Positions 38,102 to 49,751 of a DNA stretch of 64,000 nucleotides are shown here, in pieces. Made by a program: the position numbers and the translations under genes. Each line of letters opens with the position of its first letter. The first letter of the stretch is position 1. Origin of the DNA: Planotetraspora sp. A-T 1434 (GTDB lineage: Bacteria > Actinomycetota > Actinomycetes > Streptosporangiales > Streptosporangiaceae); NCBI RefSeq assembly GCF_025420585.1, contig NZ_JAOEGB010000003.1:124001-188000 (forward strand), read 5' to 3'. Under the pieces are notes generated by a model, which saw only the letters and a program-made list of their open reading frames with translations, had not been told where the DNA came from and made no database searches.

Positions 38102-39283
38102 ATGACCGAAGAGGAGGGCCTCATCCGGGAACGCGTCGCCGGGATCGGCGCGGGGGCGGCGGCCGTCGAGGCGCGGGAGCTGGCCACCGAGGACATGATC
38201 CTCAACATCGGCCCGCAGCACCCGTCCACCCATGGCGTGCTGCGGCTGCGCCTCACGCTGGACGGCGAGCGGATCATCAAGGCCGAGCCCGTCATCGGCT
38301 ACATGCACCGCGGCGCGGAGAAGCTGTTCGAGGTGCGCGACTACCGGCAGATCATCGTGCTGGCCAACCGGCACGACTGGCTGTCGGCGTTCGCCAACGA
38401 GCTCGGCGTCGTCCTCGCGGTGGAACGCATGCTCGGGATGGAGGTCCCCCAGCGGGCGGTCTGGGCGCGGACTCTGCTCGCGGAGCTCAACCGGGTGCTC
38501 AACCACCTCATGTTCCTCGGCTCCTATCCGCTGGAGCTCGGCGCGATCACCCCGGTCTTCTACGCCTTCCGCGAGCGGGAGACGCTGCAGCACGTCATGG
38601 AGGAGATCTCCGGCGGCCGCATGCACTACATGTTCAACCGCGTGGGCGGGCTGAAGGAGGACCTCCCGCTCGGCTGGCTCGACCGCGCGGCCGGGGCCGT
38701 GGCCGACGTGCGACGGCGCCTCCCGGACATCGATGACCTCGTCTCCGGCAACGAGATCTTCCTCGCCCGCACCAGGGGCGTCGGCGTGCTCGACCGAGAG
38801 ACGATCATGCAGTATGGCGTGAGCGGCCCGATCGCGCGGGCGTCCGGGGTCGACCTCGACCTGCGGCGCGACGAGCCCTACCTGGCGTACGGCGAGCTGC
38901 CCGTCAAGGTCGTCACCCGGTCGGCGGGCGACTGCAACGCCCGCTTCCAGGTGCTGCTGGAGCAGGTGAAGGTCTCCCTCGACCTCGCGGACGCCTGCGT
39001 GGACCGGCTACGGCAGCTCCCACCGGGGCCGATCAACCAGCGGCTGCCCAAGATCTTGAAAGCGCCCGAGGGCCACACCTACGCCTGGACCGAGAGCCCG
39101 CTCGGCCTGAACGGCTACTACCTGGTGTCGAGGGGCGAGAAGACCCCGTGGCGGCTCAAGCTGCGCAGCGCGTCGTTCAACAACGTGCAGGTGCTGCGCG
39201 AACTGCTGCCGGGGAACCTCGTGTCGGACATGGTGGCGATCCTCGGCTCGATGTTCTTCGTGGTCGGCGACATCGACAAGTGA
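38102..39283 (+). CDS. nuoD2: NADH-quinone oxidoreductase subunit D paralogue
   Basis: 393 residues, 49-kDa subunit family. [13 protein letters not shown] (37-49) supplies His44, equivalent to quinone-binding His38 of Thermus Nqo4. At the position of Nqo4 Tyr87 this protein has Trp93 (NRHDWL for RMDYL), so one of the two quinone-head ligands is changed. Arg70 in MHRGAEK aligns with the Arg methylated in NDUFS2. The C-terminus ends GDIDK for GDVDR. It stands alone, without other nuo genes, as in Streptomyces nuoD2. Role may differ from canonical complex I. Confidence 0.92.
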   Translation: MTEEEGLIRERVAGIGAGAAAVEARELATEDMILNIGPQHPSTHGVLRLRLTLDGERIIKAEPVIGYMHRGAEKLFEVRDYRQIIVLANRHDWLSAFANELGVVLAVERMLGMEVPQRAVWARTLLAELNRVLNHLMFLGSYPLELGAITPVFYAFRERETLQHVMEEISGGRMHYMFNRVGGLKEDLPLGWLDRAAGAVADVRRRLPDIDDLVSGNEIFLARTRGVGVLDRETIMQYGVSGPIARASGVDLDLRRDEPYLAYGELPVKVVTRSAGDCNARFQVLLEQVKVSLDLADACVDRLRQLPPGPINQRLPKILKAPEGHTYAWTESPLGLNGYYLVSRGEKTPWRLKLRSASFNNVQVLRELLPGNLVSDMVAILGSMFFVVGDIDK

Positions 39284-39292
39284 TAGGAGGAC

Positions 39293-39742
39293 TCAGTCCT
39301 CGTCTTCCGGCTTGCCCGGCACCCGGCAGCAGTACTCCAGGAACAGCGCGGCGCAGATCAGGGCCACGCAGGACACGAACGAGCCGCCCGCGATCAGCGC
39401 GTCCTGGCGCGGCTTCGGCAGGTCGAGCAGGTTGAGCACGTGCAGCACGAACCCGGCGAACACCCCGCCGAAGACCGCCCCCGCGTACGCCGTGGCCTTC
39501 GCGAGGGCCGCCAGGCGGGCGACGGCCAGCGGCTCGACCGGCTTGGTGTCGGGTTTGCGGAGGATCCGCGCGCGGGTCAGCCAGCCCGTGTACGCCTCGC
39601 CGATCGCGAGCAGCAGCACGGTCGGGATCGCCGTCCAGGGGACGGTCGGCAGCGCGGAGTAGGTCTGCTGCAGCAGGCCCCACGTGGCGAGCGCGAACAC
39701 GACGACCAGGCCGACGAGCACGCCGGGATTGCTGGGCTTCAC
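39293..39742 (-). CDS. DUF3180 membrane protein
   Basis: 149 residues from GTG 39742 (GAGGAG upstream). Four hydrophobic segments (about 8-25, 35-50, 82-100, 118-135). It is the constant downstream neighbour of folK in actinobacteria. Function unknown. Ends 9 bp from the convergent nuoD2 stop. Confidence 0.8.
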   Translation of the reverse strand: MKPSNPGVLVGLVVVFALATWGLLQQTYSALPTVPWTAIPTVLLLAIGEAYTGWLTRARILRKPDTKPVEPLAVARLAALAKATAYAGAVFGGVFAGFVLHVLNLLDLPKPRQDALIAGGSFVSCVALICAALFLEYCCRVPGKPEDED

Positions 39743-39755
39743 AGGGGGCTCCTCG

Positions 39756-40256
39756 TCAGGCCGGGGGTTCCAGGGCGAGGTCGCGGCGGAGCCGTACACC
39801 GCTCTGGTCGAGATCGGCCAGCAGGGCCGCGACGGACCCGCGCCCGGGGAGGACCGCGGCCGGGTCGGCCTGCGCCCACGGGACCAGCACGAACGCCCGC
39901 TCATGCGCCCGGGGATGCGGCAGGGTGAGCTCCGGGTCGTCCGACAGGAGGTTGCCCACCATGATCAGATCGACGTCGAGCGTCCTCGGGCCCCAGCGCT
40001 CCGCGCGCGTGCGGCCGAAGGCGTTCTCGATGTTGTGCGCCCGGTCGAGGAGCGAGCGCGGGTCCTGCATGCCCTCGCCGATGACCACGGCGTTGAGGTA
40101 CGGATCCTGCTCGGGGCCGCCAACGGGATCGGTCTCGTACACCGGCGACACCGCCACGAAGGACAGCCCCGGCGCGTCGAAGAGGGCGTCGACCGCTCCC
40201 TGGAGGTAGTCGATCCGGCGGCCAAGGTTGCTGCCGAGCGCGAGCACGACCCTCAT
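39756..40256 (-). CDS. folK: 2-amino-4-hydroxy-6-hydroxymethyldihydropteridine pyrophosphokinase
   Basis: 166 residues. ALGSNLGRRIDYLQGAVDAL, SPVYETDPVG, GPRTLDVDLIMVG and LPHPRAHERAFVLVPWA cover the whole HPPK domain. It uses ATP to pyrophosphorylate the pterin. The start overlaps the folB stop as ATGA. Confidence 0.95.
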   Translation of the reverse strand: MRVVLALGSNLGRRIDYLQGAVDALFDAPGLSFVAVSPVYETDPVGGPEQDPYLNAVVIGEGMQDPRSLLDRAHNIENAFGRTRAERWGPRTLDVDLIMVGNLLSDDPELTLPHPRAHERAFVLVPWAQADPAAVLPGRGSVAALLADLDQSGVRLRRDLALEPPA

Positions 40257-40633
40257 GCGCGACCCCTCCTGATCGTCACCACCACGTCGTCGAACGGCAG
40301 CGGGATGGGCGCCGCCGGTTTGTGCACGCTGACCTCCGCCTCCTCGACCAGGTGATAGGCCAGGCAGACGGACGCCAGCCGGTCGGCGAGGGTCTCGATC
40401 AGATTGACCGGCTCACCCTCGACGACCTTCACCAGTTCGACGGCGAGCGCGCCGTAGTCGACCGTCTTCGTCAGGTCGTCACCAGCGGCGGCCGGGGCGG
40501 TGTCCAGGAACAGCGTGACGTCAACGACGAACTCCTGGCCCAGCTCGCGCTCGGCCGGAAGGCAGCCGTGCCGCCCCCGGGCCCGCAGGCCGGCGAGCCG
40601 CACGGTGTCGGCGCGCCTTCCGCGCCCGGTCAC
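40253..40633 (-). CDS. folB: Dihydroneopterin aldolase
   Basis: 126 residues from GTG 40633, overlapping the NTF2-like gene stop as GTGA. RARGRHGCLPAERELGQEFVVDV, TVDYGALA, NLIETLADRLA and VSVHKPAAPIP define the family; the conserved Glu (ERELGQ) and Lys (VHKP) are present. Cleaves dihydroneopterin. Confidence 0.93.
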   Translation of the reverse strand: MTGRGRRADTVRLAGLRARGRHGCLPAERELGQEFVVDVTLFLDTAPAAAGDDLTKTVDYGALAVELVKVVEGEPVNLIETLADRLASVCLAYHLVEEAEVSVHKPAAPIPLPFDDVVVTIRRGRA

Positions 40634-41055
40634 GACTCGTCTTCCTCGTCGTCGTCGTCGCTCTGCAGCACGGGAGAGCCGTGGTAGAGCCAGAGCCGCC
40701 AGCCCGCCGGGGTCCGCACGAACGTGTTCGTCGCGACCACCCGGCCCGCCGCGAAGCCCGGCTCGTCGGTGTCGGCCGCCGTCAGGATGTTCTCCGCGCA
40801 GGTGAGAACCGCCACGTCGCCCAGGACCATGGTCTGCACATCGGTCAGCACGAACTGGATGTACGGCGTGTTCGCCATGATCAGCGCCCACGAGCGGAGC
40901 ACCTCTGACCGCCCGCTCAGCATCGGCCAGCCCGGGTGGACGCACATGGCCACCCGGTCGGCGACGTCCTCGATCCAGATCTCCGACATCTTGTCGAGGT
41001 CGGCGCTCTCGATCGCGTTGTAGAACGCCTGGTTGAGCTCCTCAATGACCTTCAT
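40630..41055 (-). CDS. NTF2/SnoaL-like protein of the folate operon
   Basis: 141 residues, cone-shaped NTF2-like fold with SGRSEVLRSWALIM and FVRTPAGWRLWLYHGSP. Acidic C-terminal tail (DDDDEEDES). It is translationally coupled to folP and folB at 4-nt overlaps, a constant actinobacterial arrangement. No catalytic residues can be assigned, so its role in folate synthesis is unknown. Confidence 0.85.
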   Translation of the reverse strand: MKVIEELNQAFYNAIESADLDKMSEIWIEDVADRVAMCVHPGWPMLSGRSEVLRSWALIMANTPYIQFVLTDVQTMVLGDVAVLTCAENILTAADTDEPGFAAGRVVATNTFVRTPAGWRLWLYHGSPVLQSDDDDEEDES

Positions 41056-41939
41056 CGGCGTCCCTCATCGGCGTTCTGTCCGGCATGTCCTTCATCGGCT
41101 GCCCGCCACGCGGCCGCGACCCGCACGGCGTCGGCGTTGGGCCCGACCTGGTGCACCCGCACGCACCACGCGCCCGCCCTCGCGGCCAGCGCGGTGACCG
41201 CCAGGGTCGCGTCGTCGCTGCCGCTGAAGGGCCGCGGGGTCCCCTCGGCGTCCGCCAGCAGGCGCCCCAGGAAGCGCTTCCTGGACGCCCCGATGATCAG
41301 AGGGTGGCCGAGCTCGGTCAGCCGGCCGATGCCGGCCAGCAGAGCCCAGTTGTGCTGCGGCTTCTTGGAGAAGCCCAGCCCGGGGTCGAGCACGATCTGC
41401 TCCTCGCTGACACCCTCGGCCAGCACCGAGTCGACCCGCTTGCGCAGCTCCTCGGCCACCTCGGTCACGACGTCAGCGTAGATCGCCCGGCTGTCCATGT
41501 CGCGGCTGTGCCCCCGCCAGTGCATCACGACGTACGGCACGCCGGTCGCGGCCACCACGCGCGGCATCGCCGGGTCGGCCAGGCCGCCGCTCACGTCGTT
41601 GACGAGCTTCGCGCCGGCCTCGACGGCCGCCTCGGCGACCTCCGCCCGCATGGTGTCCACGCTGACCGTCACGCCCTCCTGGGCGAGGGCGCGGATCACC
41701 GGCTCGACGCGGCGCAGTTCCTCTTCCAGCGAGACCCTGGCGGCCCCCGGGCGGGTCGACTCTCCGCCGACGTCCACGATGTCGGCGCCCTCGCCGACCA
41801 GGTCGAGGCCGTGCCTGATCGCGGTGTCGACGTCGAACCACTCGCCGCCGTCGGAGAACGAGTCAGGCGTCACGTTGACCACGCCCATGACGAGGCAGCG
41901 CCCGGGGTCGGGCATGCCCGGCACGCGTCGTGTGGTCAT
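41052..41939 (-). CDS. folP: Dihydropteroate synthase
   Basis: 295 residues. MGVVNVTPDSFSDGG, DIVDVGGESTRPGA, VNDVSGG, DPGLGFSKKPQHN and ASRKRFLG are intact, so the enzyme should be active and a sulfonamide target. Opens the folP / NTF2-like / folB / folK overlapping operon. The 185-bp gap from folE may carry a promoter. Confidence 0.96.
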   Translation of the reverse strand: MTTRRVPGMPDPGRCLVMGVVNVTPDSFSDGGEWFDVDTAIRHGLDLVGEGADIVDVGGESTRPGAARVSLEEELRRVEPVIRALAQEGVTVSVDTMRAEVAEAAVEAGAKLVNDVSGGLADPAMPRVVAATGVPYVVMHWRGHSRDMDSRAIYADVVTEVAEELRKRVDSVLAEGVSEEQIVLDPGLGFSKKPQHNWALLAGIGRLTELGHPLIIGASRKRFLGRLLADAEGTPRPFSGSDDATLAVTALAARAGAWCVRVHQVGPNADAVRVAAAWRAADEGHAGQNADEGRR

Positions 41940-42124
41940 CCTTCCTCCTCGCCTGCGGCTCGTCGGCGAATGACCGCGGTCTCCGTATCTATTCGCTCAC
42001 TCGCTTCGCTTGCGTAGTCAAGCCTAGTGCCGCACCCGGCAAGATTCGCCCGGGAGGACGGGCCGGCCGGGCCGGCCGGGCACGGTGAAGGCGGCAAGGT
42101 CGCGCGGCACGAGGGGCGAGACCG

Positions 42125-42712
42125 TCAGCCGCGCAGGATGAGCGACATGGCCTCGGCCCGGGTCGCCTCGCTCGTACGGAAGTCGCCCCGGACGGCCGAG
42201 GTGATCGTCTTGGCTCCGGGCTTACGGACGCCGCGCATGGTCATGCACATGTGCTCGGCCTCGATCACCACGATCACGCCACGTGGTTCGAGCACCCGCA
42301 TCAGCCCGTCGGCGATCTGCGACGTCATCCGCTCCTGCACCTGGGGGCGGCGGGCGTAGACGTCCACCAGCCTGGCCAGCTTGGACAGGCCGGTGATCTG
42401 CCCCTTCTCGTTGGGCGTGTAGCCGATGTGGGCGACGCCGTGGAACGGCAGCAGGTGATGCTCGCACATGGACATGACCTCGATGTCCTTCACCAGCACC
42501 ATCTCGTCGTGGTCGGCGTCGAACATCGTGGTCAGCGCGTCCTCCGGCTGCTGCCCGAGCCCGGCGAACTGCTCGGCGAAGGACCGGGCCACGCGGGCCG
42601 GGGTGTCCCGCAGCCCGTCACGCTCCGGATCCTCGCCGATCGCGATAAGGATCTCGCGAATGGCCTTCTCGATCCGGGCGTGATCGAACTGCTGCGAAGG
42701 TGGGAGCGCCAC
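42125..42712 (-). CDS. folE: GTP cyclohydrolase I
   Basis: 195 residues. Zinc ligands are in [11 protein letters not shown], and [34 protein letters not shown] and [12 protein letters not shown] are conserved. Makes dihydroneopterin triphosphate for folate. The start lies 2 bp after the ftsH stop. Confidence 0.96.
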   Translation of the reverse strand: MALPPSQQFDHARIEKAIREILIAIGEDPERDGLRDTPARVARSFAEQFAGLGQQPEDALTTMFDADHDEMVLVKDIEVMSMCEHHLLPFHGVAHIGYTPNEKGQITGLSKLARLVDVYARRPQVQERMTSQIADGLMRVLEPRGVIVVIEAEHMCMTMRGVRKPGAKTITSAVRGDFRTSEATRAEAMSLILRG

Positions 42713-42714
42713 CG

Positions 42715-44715
<2,001 letters not shown>

Positions 44716-44982
44716 CCGTTGCGGAACCCCGGCGGGCCCGTCCCTTCCTGACCAAGGCCTGGCCCCGGTGTGACCCGGGGTCGCGGCATCCCTTGCCGCT
44801 TCTTCGTCTACCCGCGGGTAACCGTTTGGCACCCCACGGATATCCGAAGGTACACCGGGCCGCCGCGTGCGTTAACTGCCCGAGCGGCTCCGGCTTCGCC
44901 CTTCCAACGTACGTCAGGCATTCCCGTGTTCCCCGACCTGGGAGCAAATAACGCGCGAGAGGAAGAGCACTTCGCTAAGGGC

Positions 44983-45540
44983 TTACTCCCCGCCGTAGAC
45001 GTGCGGGGAGAGGGTCCCGATGAACGGCAGGTTACGGTACCGCTCGGAGTAATCGAGGCCGAAGCCGATCACGAACTCGTTCGGAATGTCGAATCCCACA
45101 TACCGCACCTCGATGGGCACCTTCACCGCGTCCGGCTTGCGGAGGAGCGTGCAGATCTCGACCGATGCGGGGTTGCGCGACTTCAGGTTGTTCATCAGCC
45201 AGGAAAGGGTCAGCCCGGAGTCGATGATGTCCTCGACCACCAGCACGTGGCGGCCCGCGATGTCGGTGTCGAGGTCCTTGAGGACGCGCACCACGCCGGA
45301 CGACTTGGTGCCCGCGCCGTAGGACGAGACGGCCATCCAGTCCATCTGCACCGGGACGTGCAGCGCGCGCGCGAGGTCGGCCATGACCATCACGGCGCCC
45401 TTCAGCACGCCGACGATCAGCAGCTCCTTCCCGGCGTAGTCCGCGTCGATCTGGCCGGCGAGCTCTTTGATCTTGGTCTGGAGCTCTTCTTCCGGAATGA
45501 GGACGCTGGAGAGGTCCTCACCCATGTCCGCTGCATCCAC
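44983..45540 (-). CDS. hpt: Hypoxanthine phosphoribosyltransferase
   Basis: 185 residues. PRPP motif VLVVEDIIDSGLT, VGVLKGAVMVMADL and the flexible-loop Ser-Tyr (SSYGAG), plus closing GFDIPNEFVIGFGLDYSERYRNLP. Purine salvage enzyme; conserved tilS-hpt-ftsH order. Confidence 0.95.
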   Translation of the reverse strand: MDAADMGEDLSSVLIPEEELQTKIKELAGQIDADYAGKELLIVGVLKGAVMVMADLARALHVPVQMDWMAVSSYGAGTKSSGVVRVLKDLDTDIAGRHVLVVEDIIDSGLTLSWLMNNLKSRNPASVEICTLLRKPDAVKVPIEVRYVGFDIPNEFVIGFGLDYSERYRNLPFIGTLSPHVYGGE

Positions 45541-45552
45541 CTGGGCTTTTCC

Positions 45553-46542
45553 TTACAAATCGGCGACGCCGAGATTGGCGACGAAGTACAGCGTGCCATA
45601 GCGGCGGACCGCTCCCACCCCCCCGGGTAGGTGCACCGCCTTCTGGCCCCGCCACTCGGTGACCAGGCGTTCCACCTCGTCGATGTGCACGGCGGCGAGC
45701 GCGGACGCCGGCGCGCCGGCCGCCACGGCCGCCCGCTGGATCACCCGCCGCCGCACGGCCGCGGGCACCTCCTCCAGGACGGCCACCGTCAGCTCCCCCT
45801 CGGGCCCCAGGGATTTGGCGTGGACGGCGGCGGCCCACTCGTCGAGGGCGTCCGCGTCGTCCCGGCAGAGCCGTGCCGTACGGGCGAGCGCCTCGGCGAC
45901 CCCCGGGCCCAGGGCCGCCTCCAGGGCTGGAAGCACGTCGTGCCGGACCCTGACCCTGGTGTAGGCAGGGTCCACGTTGTGCGGGTCGTCCCACGGCCGC
46001 AGGCCGAGCGCGGCGCAGGCATCCCTCGTCCGCGTACGGCTCACGCCGAGAAGCGGCCTCCGGTAGATGCCGGAAATTTCCGGCATGCCCGCGAGTGATC
46101 TGCTGCCGCTGCCCCGCGCCAGGCGCAGGAGCACGGTCTCGGCCTGGTCGTTCAGCGTGTGCCCCAGCAGCACGGCCGCCGCTTTGTGGGCGTCGGCCGC
46201 CGCGGAGAGAGCCGCGTAACGGGCGTCGCGGGCGGCGGCCTCGGGACCACCCGCCCTGCCGACCGTCACCGTCAGGGCCTCGGCGGGATCCAGGCCCAGC
46301 GTGGGGGCGAGCCGTACGACATCGAGGGCACGCGCGGCGGAGCCCTCCTGGAGGCCGTGGTCGACGGTGAGCAGCCCGGCCCGCAGGCCCATCCTGGGCG
46401 CGGAGAAGCCCAGCGCCGCGGCCAGGGCCAGCGAGTCGGCCCCTCCGCTGCAGGCGACGAGGACGAGGTCGCCGGGCGCGAGATCCGCGAGCGTCAGCCG
46501 TACGGCACGGCGGACGTCGGCGACGGCGGGATGCGGGCCCAT
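45553..46542 (-). CDS. tilS: tRNA(Ile)-lysidine synthase
   Basis: 329 residues from ATG 46542. PP-loop [24 protein letters not shown] and [20 protein letters not shown] define TilS. Converts C34 of tRNA-Ile(CAU) to lysidine so it reads AUA. Actinobacterial short form without the extra C-terminal domain. 12 bp before hpt. Confidence 0.94.
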   Translation of the reverse strand: MGPHPAVADVRRAVRLTLADLAPGDLVLVACSGGADSLALAAALGFSAPRMGLRAGLLTVDHGLQEGSAARALDVVRLAPTLGLDPAEALTVTVGRAGGPEAAARDARYAALSAAADAHKAAAVLLGHTLNDQAETVLLRLARGSGSRSLAGMPEISGIYRRPLLGVSRTRTRDACAALGLRPWDDPHNVDPAYTRVRVRHDVLPALEAALGPGVAEALARTARLCRDDADALDEWAAAVHAKSLGPEGELTVAVLEEVPAAVRRRVIQRAAVAAGAPASALAAVHIDEVERLVTEWRGQKAVHLPGGVGAVRRYGTLYFVANLGVADL

Positions 46543-46570
46543 GGGGCCATTGTGTCGGGCCTGCGCGTGA

Positions 46571-47641
46571 TCAGGCGTCAGGGGGGTTGAGCGCCTGAGT
46601 GCCGAGGACGCGGCCCATCCAGGCGTGCGGGTCGGCGATCTCGTCACGGCTCGGGAGCGAGTCGGGAGACGTCCAGACCCGGTTGAAGCCGTCCATCCCG
46701 GCCTCCTCCACGACCGTGCGGACGAATTGCGAGCCCTCGGCGTACTGCTTCATCTTGAGGTCGATGCCGAGCAGGCGCCGGATGAGCTGGTCGACCCGCG
46801 AGCCGCCCTCCCTCCGGCGCTGGAACTTCGACCGGATGTCGGCGACCGACGGCACGACGGACGGCCCGACCGCGTCCATGACGTAGTCGCCGTGCCCCTC
46901 GACCAGGGTCATCACGGCGGTGACCCGATCGAGGACGGCCTTCTGCTCCGGGGTCTGGATGGCCTCGATCAGGTTGCCGTCGCCGCCCTTGAAGGCGTCG
47001 GCGACCGCGTCCGAGGCGGCGCGGAGGCGCTCCAGCAGGGTCGCGAGGTCCATGTCGGAGGCGAGGAGGAACTCGGTCATCTGGCCCCGGACGTACTCCC
47101 GCAGCCAGGGCACTCCGGTGAACTGCACCCGGTGGGTCTCCTCGTGCAGGCAGACCCAGAGCCGGAAGTCGCGCGGGTTCACGCCGAGCTCGCGCTCCGC
47201 GTGCACGATGTTGGGCGCGACGAGCGTCAGCCGGCCGATCGGCGCGGTCCCGTCGGGGTCCGGCGGGAGGAACAGTTCGTACTGCCCGAGCACCCGCGAC
47301 GCGAGGAACGCCAGCACCGCGCCCACCTCGACGCCGGTGATGCGCGATCCGACGGCGCTGACGATCGCCGGCATGTTCGACATCTTGTCGGTCAGCGGCT
47401 CCAGCACCACGCGGAAGCCGTCGACGTTGGCGCGGATCCAGCCGGGCCGGTCCACGACGGTGGCGGCCTCCGGCGGAGCCGAGTCGATGCGGGTGAACTC
47501 CCGCACGTGCCCCTCGGCCTCCCGCGAGAGCTGCCGAAGGTCGGCGACCGCCTGCCTGGCCTCCTCACGGCTCACCTGTGGCCCGGGGCGCACAAGACGA
47601 ACTCCGGTCGCGACGGCCAGATCCCAGTCGATCACCTGCAT
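46571..47641 (-). CDS. Zinc-dependent metalloprotease-like protein (DUF2342 type)
   Basis: 356 residues from ATG 47641 (GTG two codons earlier possible). HEETH (166-170) is the HExxH zinc motif, with a later Glu in [12 protein letters not shown] as likely third ligand. This family was once called coenzyme F420 biosynthesis-associated, but no F420 gene lies near. It is fixed between dacB and tilS in actinobacteria. Its stop also overlaps a TGATCA. Confidence 0.85.
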   Translation of the reverse strand: MQVIDWDLAVATGVRLVRPGPQVSREEARQAVADLRQLSREAEGHVREFTRIDSAPPEAATVVDRPGWIRANVDGFRVVLEPLTDKMSNMPAIVSAVGSRITGVEVGAVLAFLASRVLGQYELFLPPDPDGTAPIGRLTLVAPNIVHAERELGVNPRDFRLWVCLHEETHRVQFTGVPWLREYVRGQMTEFLLASDMDLATLLERLRAASDAVADAFKGGDGNLIEAIQTPEQKAVLDRVTAVMTLVEGHGDYVMDAVGPSVVPSVADIRSKFQRRREGGSRVDQLIRRLLGIDLKMKQYAEGSQFVRTVVEEAGMDGFNRVWTSPDSLPSRDEIADPHAWMGRVLGTQALNPPDA

Positions 47642-47696
47642 ACTCACCACCGTACGTGCTCGGCGCCCAGCTCGCGCGCCACCCCTCCCGCCTCTC

Positions 47697-47762
47697 GCGT
47701 GATCATGCACAGATTCCTCGCCGTGCCGTACGGCATGGCGCGGAATCTGTACATGATCACGC
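47697..47762. repeat. GTGATCATGCA repeat, block D: 66-bp palindrome
   Basis: Two 33-bp arms meet at 47729/47730. Thirty pairs are Watson-Crick, one is G-T, two mismatch. The outer ends are facing GTGATCATG units; the inner core is GCCGTGCCGTACGGCATGGC. As RNA or extruded DNA it would be a very stable hairpin. Downstream of dacB, 18 bp beyond its stop, so it could also terminate that gene. Confidence 0.9.
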
Positions 47763-47779
47763 ACAAGATGTGGGGGGGG

Positions 47780-49174
47780 TCAGCTGCGGGCGACGATCGC
47801 CGCCATCTTGTCCAGCACGGCTATCGCCCCCGGCGGGTTGGCCACGTCGTCGGCCATGAAGGCGAAGGTCAGCAGCCGGCCGTCGGCCGTGTAGACGATG
47901 CCCGCCAGAGTGTTCACGCCGGTCAGCGTGCCCGTCTTGGCGCGGATCACTCCTGCCCCCGCCTCCGAGTCCGCCCTGCCGTACCTGTTGTGCAGCGTGC
48001 CGGTGAACCCGGCGACGGGCAGGCCGCTGATCAGCGAGTGGAGGCTCGGGTTCGAGGGAGAGGAGGCCGCGGCGAGCAGGCCGGCGAGGGCGGTAGGGGT
48101 GATGCGGTTCCTCGTGGAGAGGCCGCTGCCGTCGTAGACCTCGACCCCTTGGTCCACGCCGAGACGGGTCAGGACCCGGTGGACCGCCTTGGCCTCCCCC
48201 TCGAAGGTGTGCGGGAGTCCCTCCTTGATGGCGACCTGGCGGGCGAGCGCCTCCGCGAGATCGTTGTCGCTGAGCGTCAGCATCCGCTCGACCAGCGCGT
48301 ACACCGGCGGAGACTCGACCCTCGCCAGCTCCCGGGCGCCCGCCGGGGCGTTGCCCGGTTTGACGTCCTCGCCGACCTTGATGCCGTACTTGCGGAGCAA
48401 GGGGACGAAGGCCTCGGCCGTGGCGCGCGGCGGGTCGGAGAACCGCGCCCCGTCGGCGGCGCGGCCCTCGTCCATGGTCAGCGCGGCGACCGGGGCGACG
48501 CTTCCCTCCGGGATGTACGTCGGCTTCCACCCCGGTCCGGTCACCGGCCCGCCGAACAGCGAGGCGTCGTACGACAGGTCGACCGAGGTGATTTTCGCCG
48601 CTTTCAGGGACCTGGCCGTGCGGAGGGCGAGCTGGGTCAGCGACGCCGGGCGGGGGTAGACGGCGTTCTTCGACCACTTGGCGTCCTCGGCGGTCTTCGG
48701 CCCGGCGAGGGTCGGGTCTCCGCCGCCCACGAGGATGATCGAGCCGGGGGTCGCGCCCTGGACGACCGTGGTGGCCAGGCGGGCGTCCGGCCCGGCCGAG
48801 CCCAGCACGGCGACGGCGGTGACGACCTTGGTGGTCGAGGCGGGCTTGAGCGCCGTCGACGCGCGGCCGTCGAACAGCACGCCGCCCGTCCGGGCGTCGA
48901 GCACGACCCCGGCGACGCTCTTCCCCAGCGCCGGGTCACCCATGGGGCCACCGAGCTGAGCCGTCAAAGTACCCTTGGCGGGGAGAGCCCCGTCCCCTGC
49001 CGCGGCCAGAACCGGACCCGCGGTGATCAGGGGGGTAGGGGCCGGTTCCGGAGACGCGATCGGAATCGGCATCTGGGCGACGTCATGGGTGATCCAATAG
49101 AGGCCCGCGACGACGACGAAGATCTGCAGCAGGGCGAGCGTGGCCACCACCACCCACCGCTCACGTCGCACCAC
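47780..49174 (-). CDS. dacB: D-alanyl-D-alanine carboxypeptidase/endopeptidase (PBP4, family S13)
   Basis: 464 residues. N-terminal anchor (about 7-28), then Ser113-x-x-Lys116 (STTK), SDN ([10 protein letters not shown]) and KTG (RAKTGTLTG), all three penicillin-binding motifs. Trims peptidoglycan stem peptides outside the membrane. Divergent from ppa over 87 bp, which must hold both promoters. Confidence 0.93.
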   Translation of the reverse strand: MVRRERWVVVATLALLQIFVVVAGLYWITHDVAQMPIPIASPEPAPTPLITAGPVLAAAGDGALPAKGTLTAQLGGPMGDPALGKSVAGVVLDARTGGVLFDGRASTALKPASTTKVVTAVAVLGSAGPDARLATTVVQGATPGSIILVGGGDPTLAGPKTAEDAKWSKNAVYPRPASLTQLALRTARSLKAAKITSVDLSYDASLFGGPVTGPGWKPTYIPEGSVAPVAALTMDEGRAADGARFSDPPRATAEAFVPLLRKYGIKVGEDVKPGNAPAGARELARVESPPVYALVERMLTLSDNDLAEALARQVAIKEGLPHTFEGEAKAVHRVLTRLGVDQGVEVYDGSGLSTRNRITPTALAGLLAAASSPSNPSLHSLISGLPVAGFTGTLHNRYGRADSEAGAGVIRAKTGTLTGVNTLAGIVYTADGRLLTFAFMADDVANPPGAIAVLDKMAAIVARS

Positions 49175-49261
49175 GAGACCTCACTTCGCGCCAGGCCGAA
49201 ACACGTTTACGAGACATTAACGCCAGCCCGGGAAGCCGGGGGCGTGAGCGGAGGAACCGCA

Positions 49262-49750
49262 GTGGAGTTCGACGTTGTCGTGGAGATTCCCAAGGGGCAA
49301 CGGAACAAGTACGAAGTGGACCACAAGACTGGCCGCATCCGCCTTGACCGCCTGCTTTTCACGTCAACTCAGTACCCCGCCGACTACGGGTTCATCGAGA
49401 ACACCCTGGGCGAGGACGGAGATCCTCTCGACGCGCTCGTGCTGCTGCAGGAGCCGACCTTCCCCGGATGCCTGATCAAGTGCCGCGCGGTCGGAATGTT
49501 CCGGATGACCGACGAGAAGGGCGGCGACGACAAGGTCCTCTGCGTGCCGGCCACGGACCCCCGCATGGAGCACATCCGCGACATCCACCACGTCGCCGAG
49601 TTCGACCGGCTGGAGATCCAGCACTTCTTCGAGGTCTACAAGGACCTGGAGCCCGGCAAGTCGGTCGAGGGCGCCGACTGGGTCGGGCGGGTCGAGGCCG
49701 AGGCCGAGATCGTGGCGTCGATCAAGCGGCACGAGCAAGAGGAGCACTGA
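49262..49750 (+). CDS. ppa: Inorganic pyrophosphatase (family I)
   Basis: 162 residues from GTG 49262 after [36 protein letters not shown] (metal-binding Asp cluster) and VEGADWVG are conserved. Hydrolyses pyrophosphate from biosynthesis. Its stop is one base from the convergent NlpC/P60 stop. Confidence 0.96.
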   Translation: MEFDVVVEIPKGQRNKYEVDHKTGRIRLDRLLFTSTQYPADYGFIENTLGEDGDPLDALVLLQEPTFPGCLIKCRAVGMFRMTDEKGGDDKVLCVPATDPRMEHIRDIHHVAEFDRLEIQHFFEVYKDLEPGKSVEGADWVGRVEAEAEIVASIKRHEQEEH

Positions 49751-49751
49751 G

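Noticed and set aside
46625-49750. A 1041-codon plus-strand open frame running across the metalloprotease and dacB and into ppa
   Set aside because: It is antisense to well-identified genes and exists because high-GC codon bias removes stops. Only its last 162 codons (ppa) are real.
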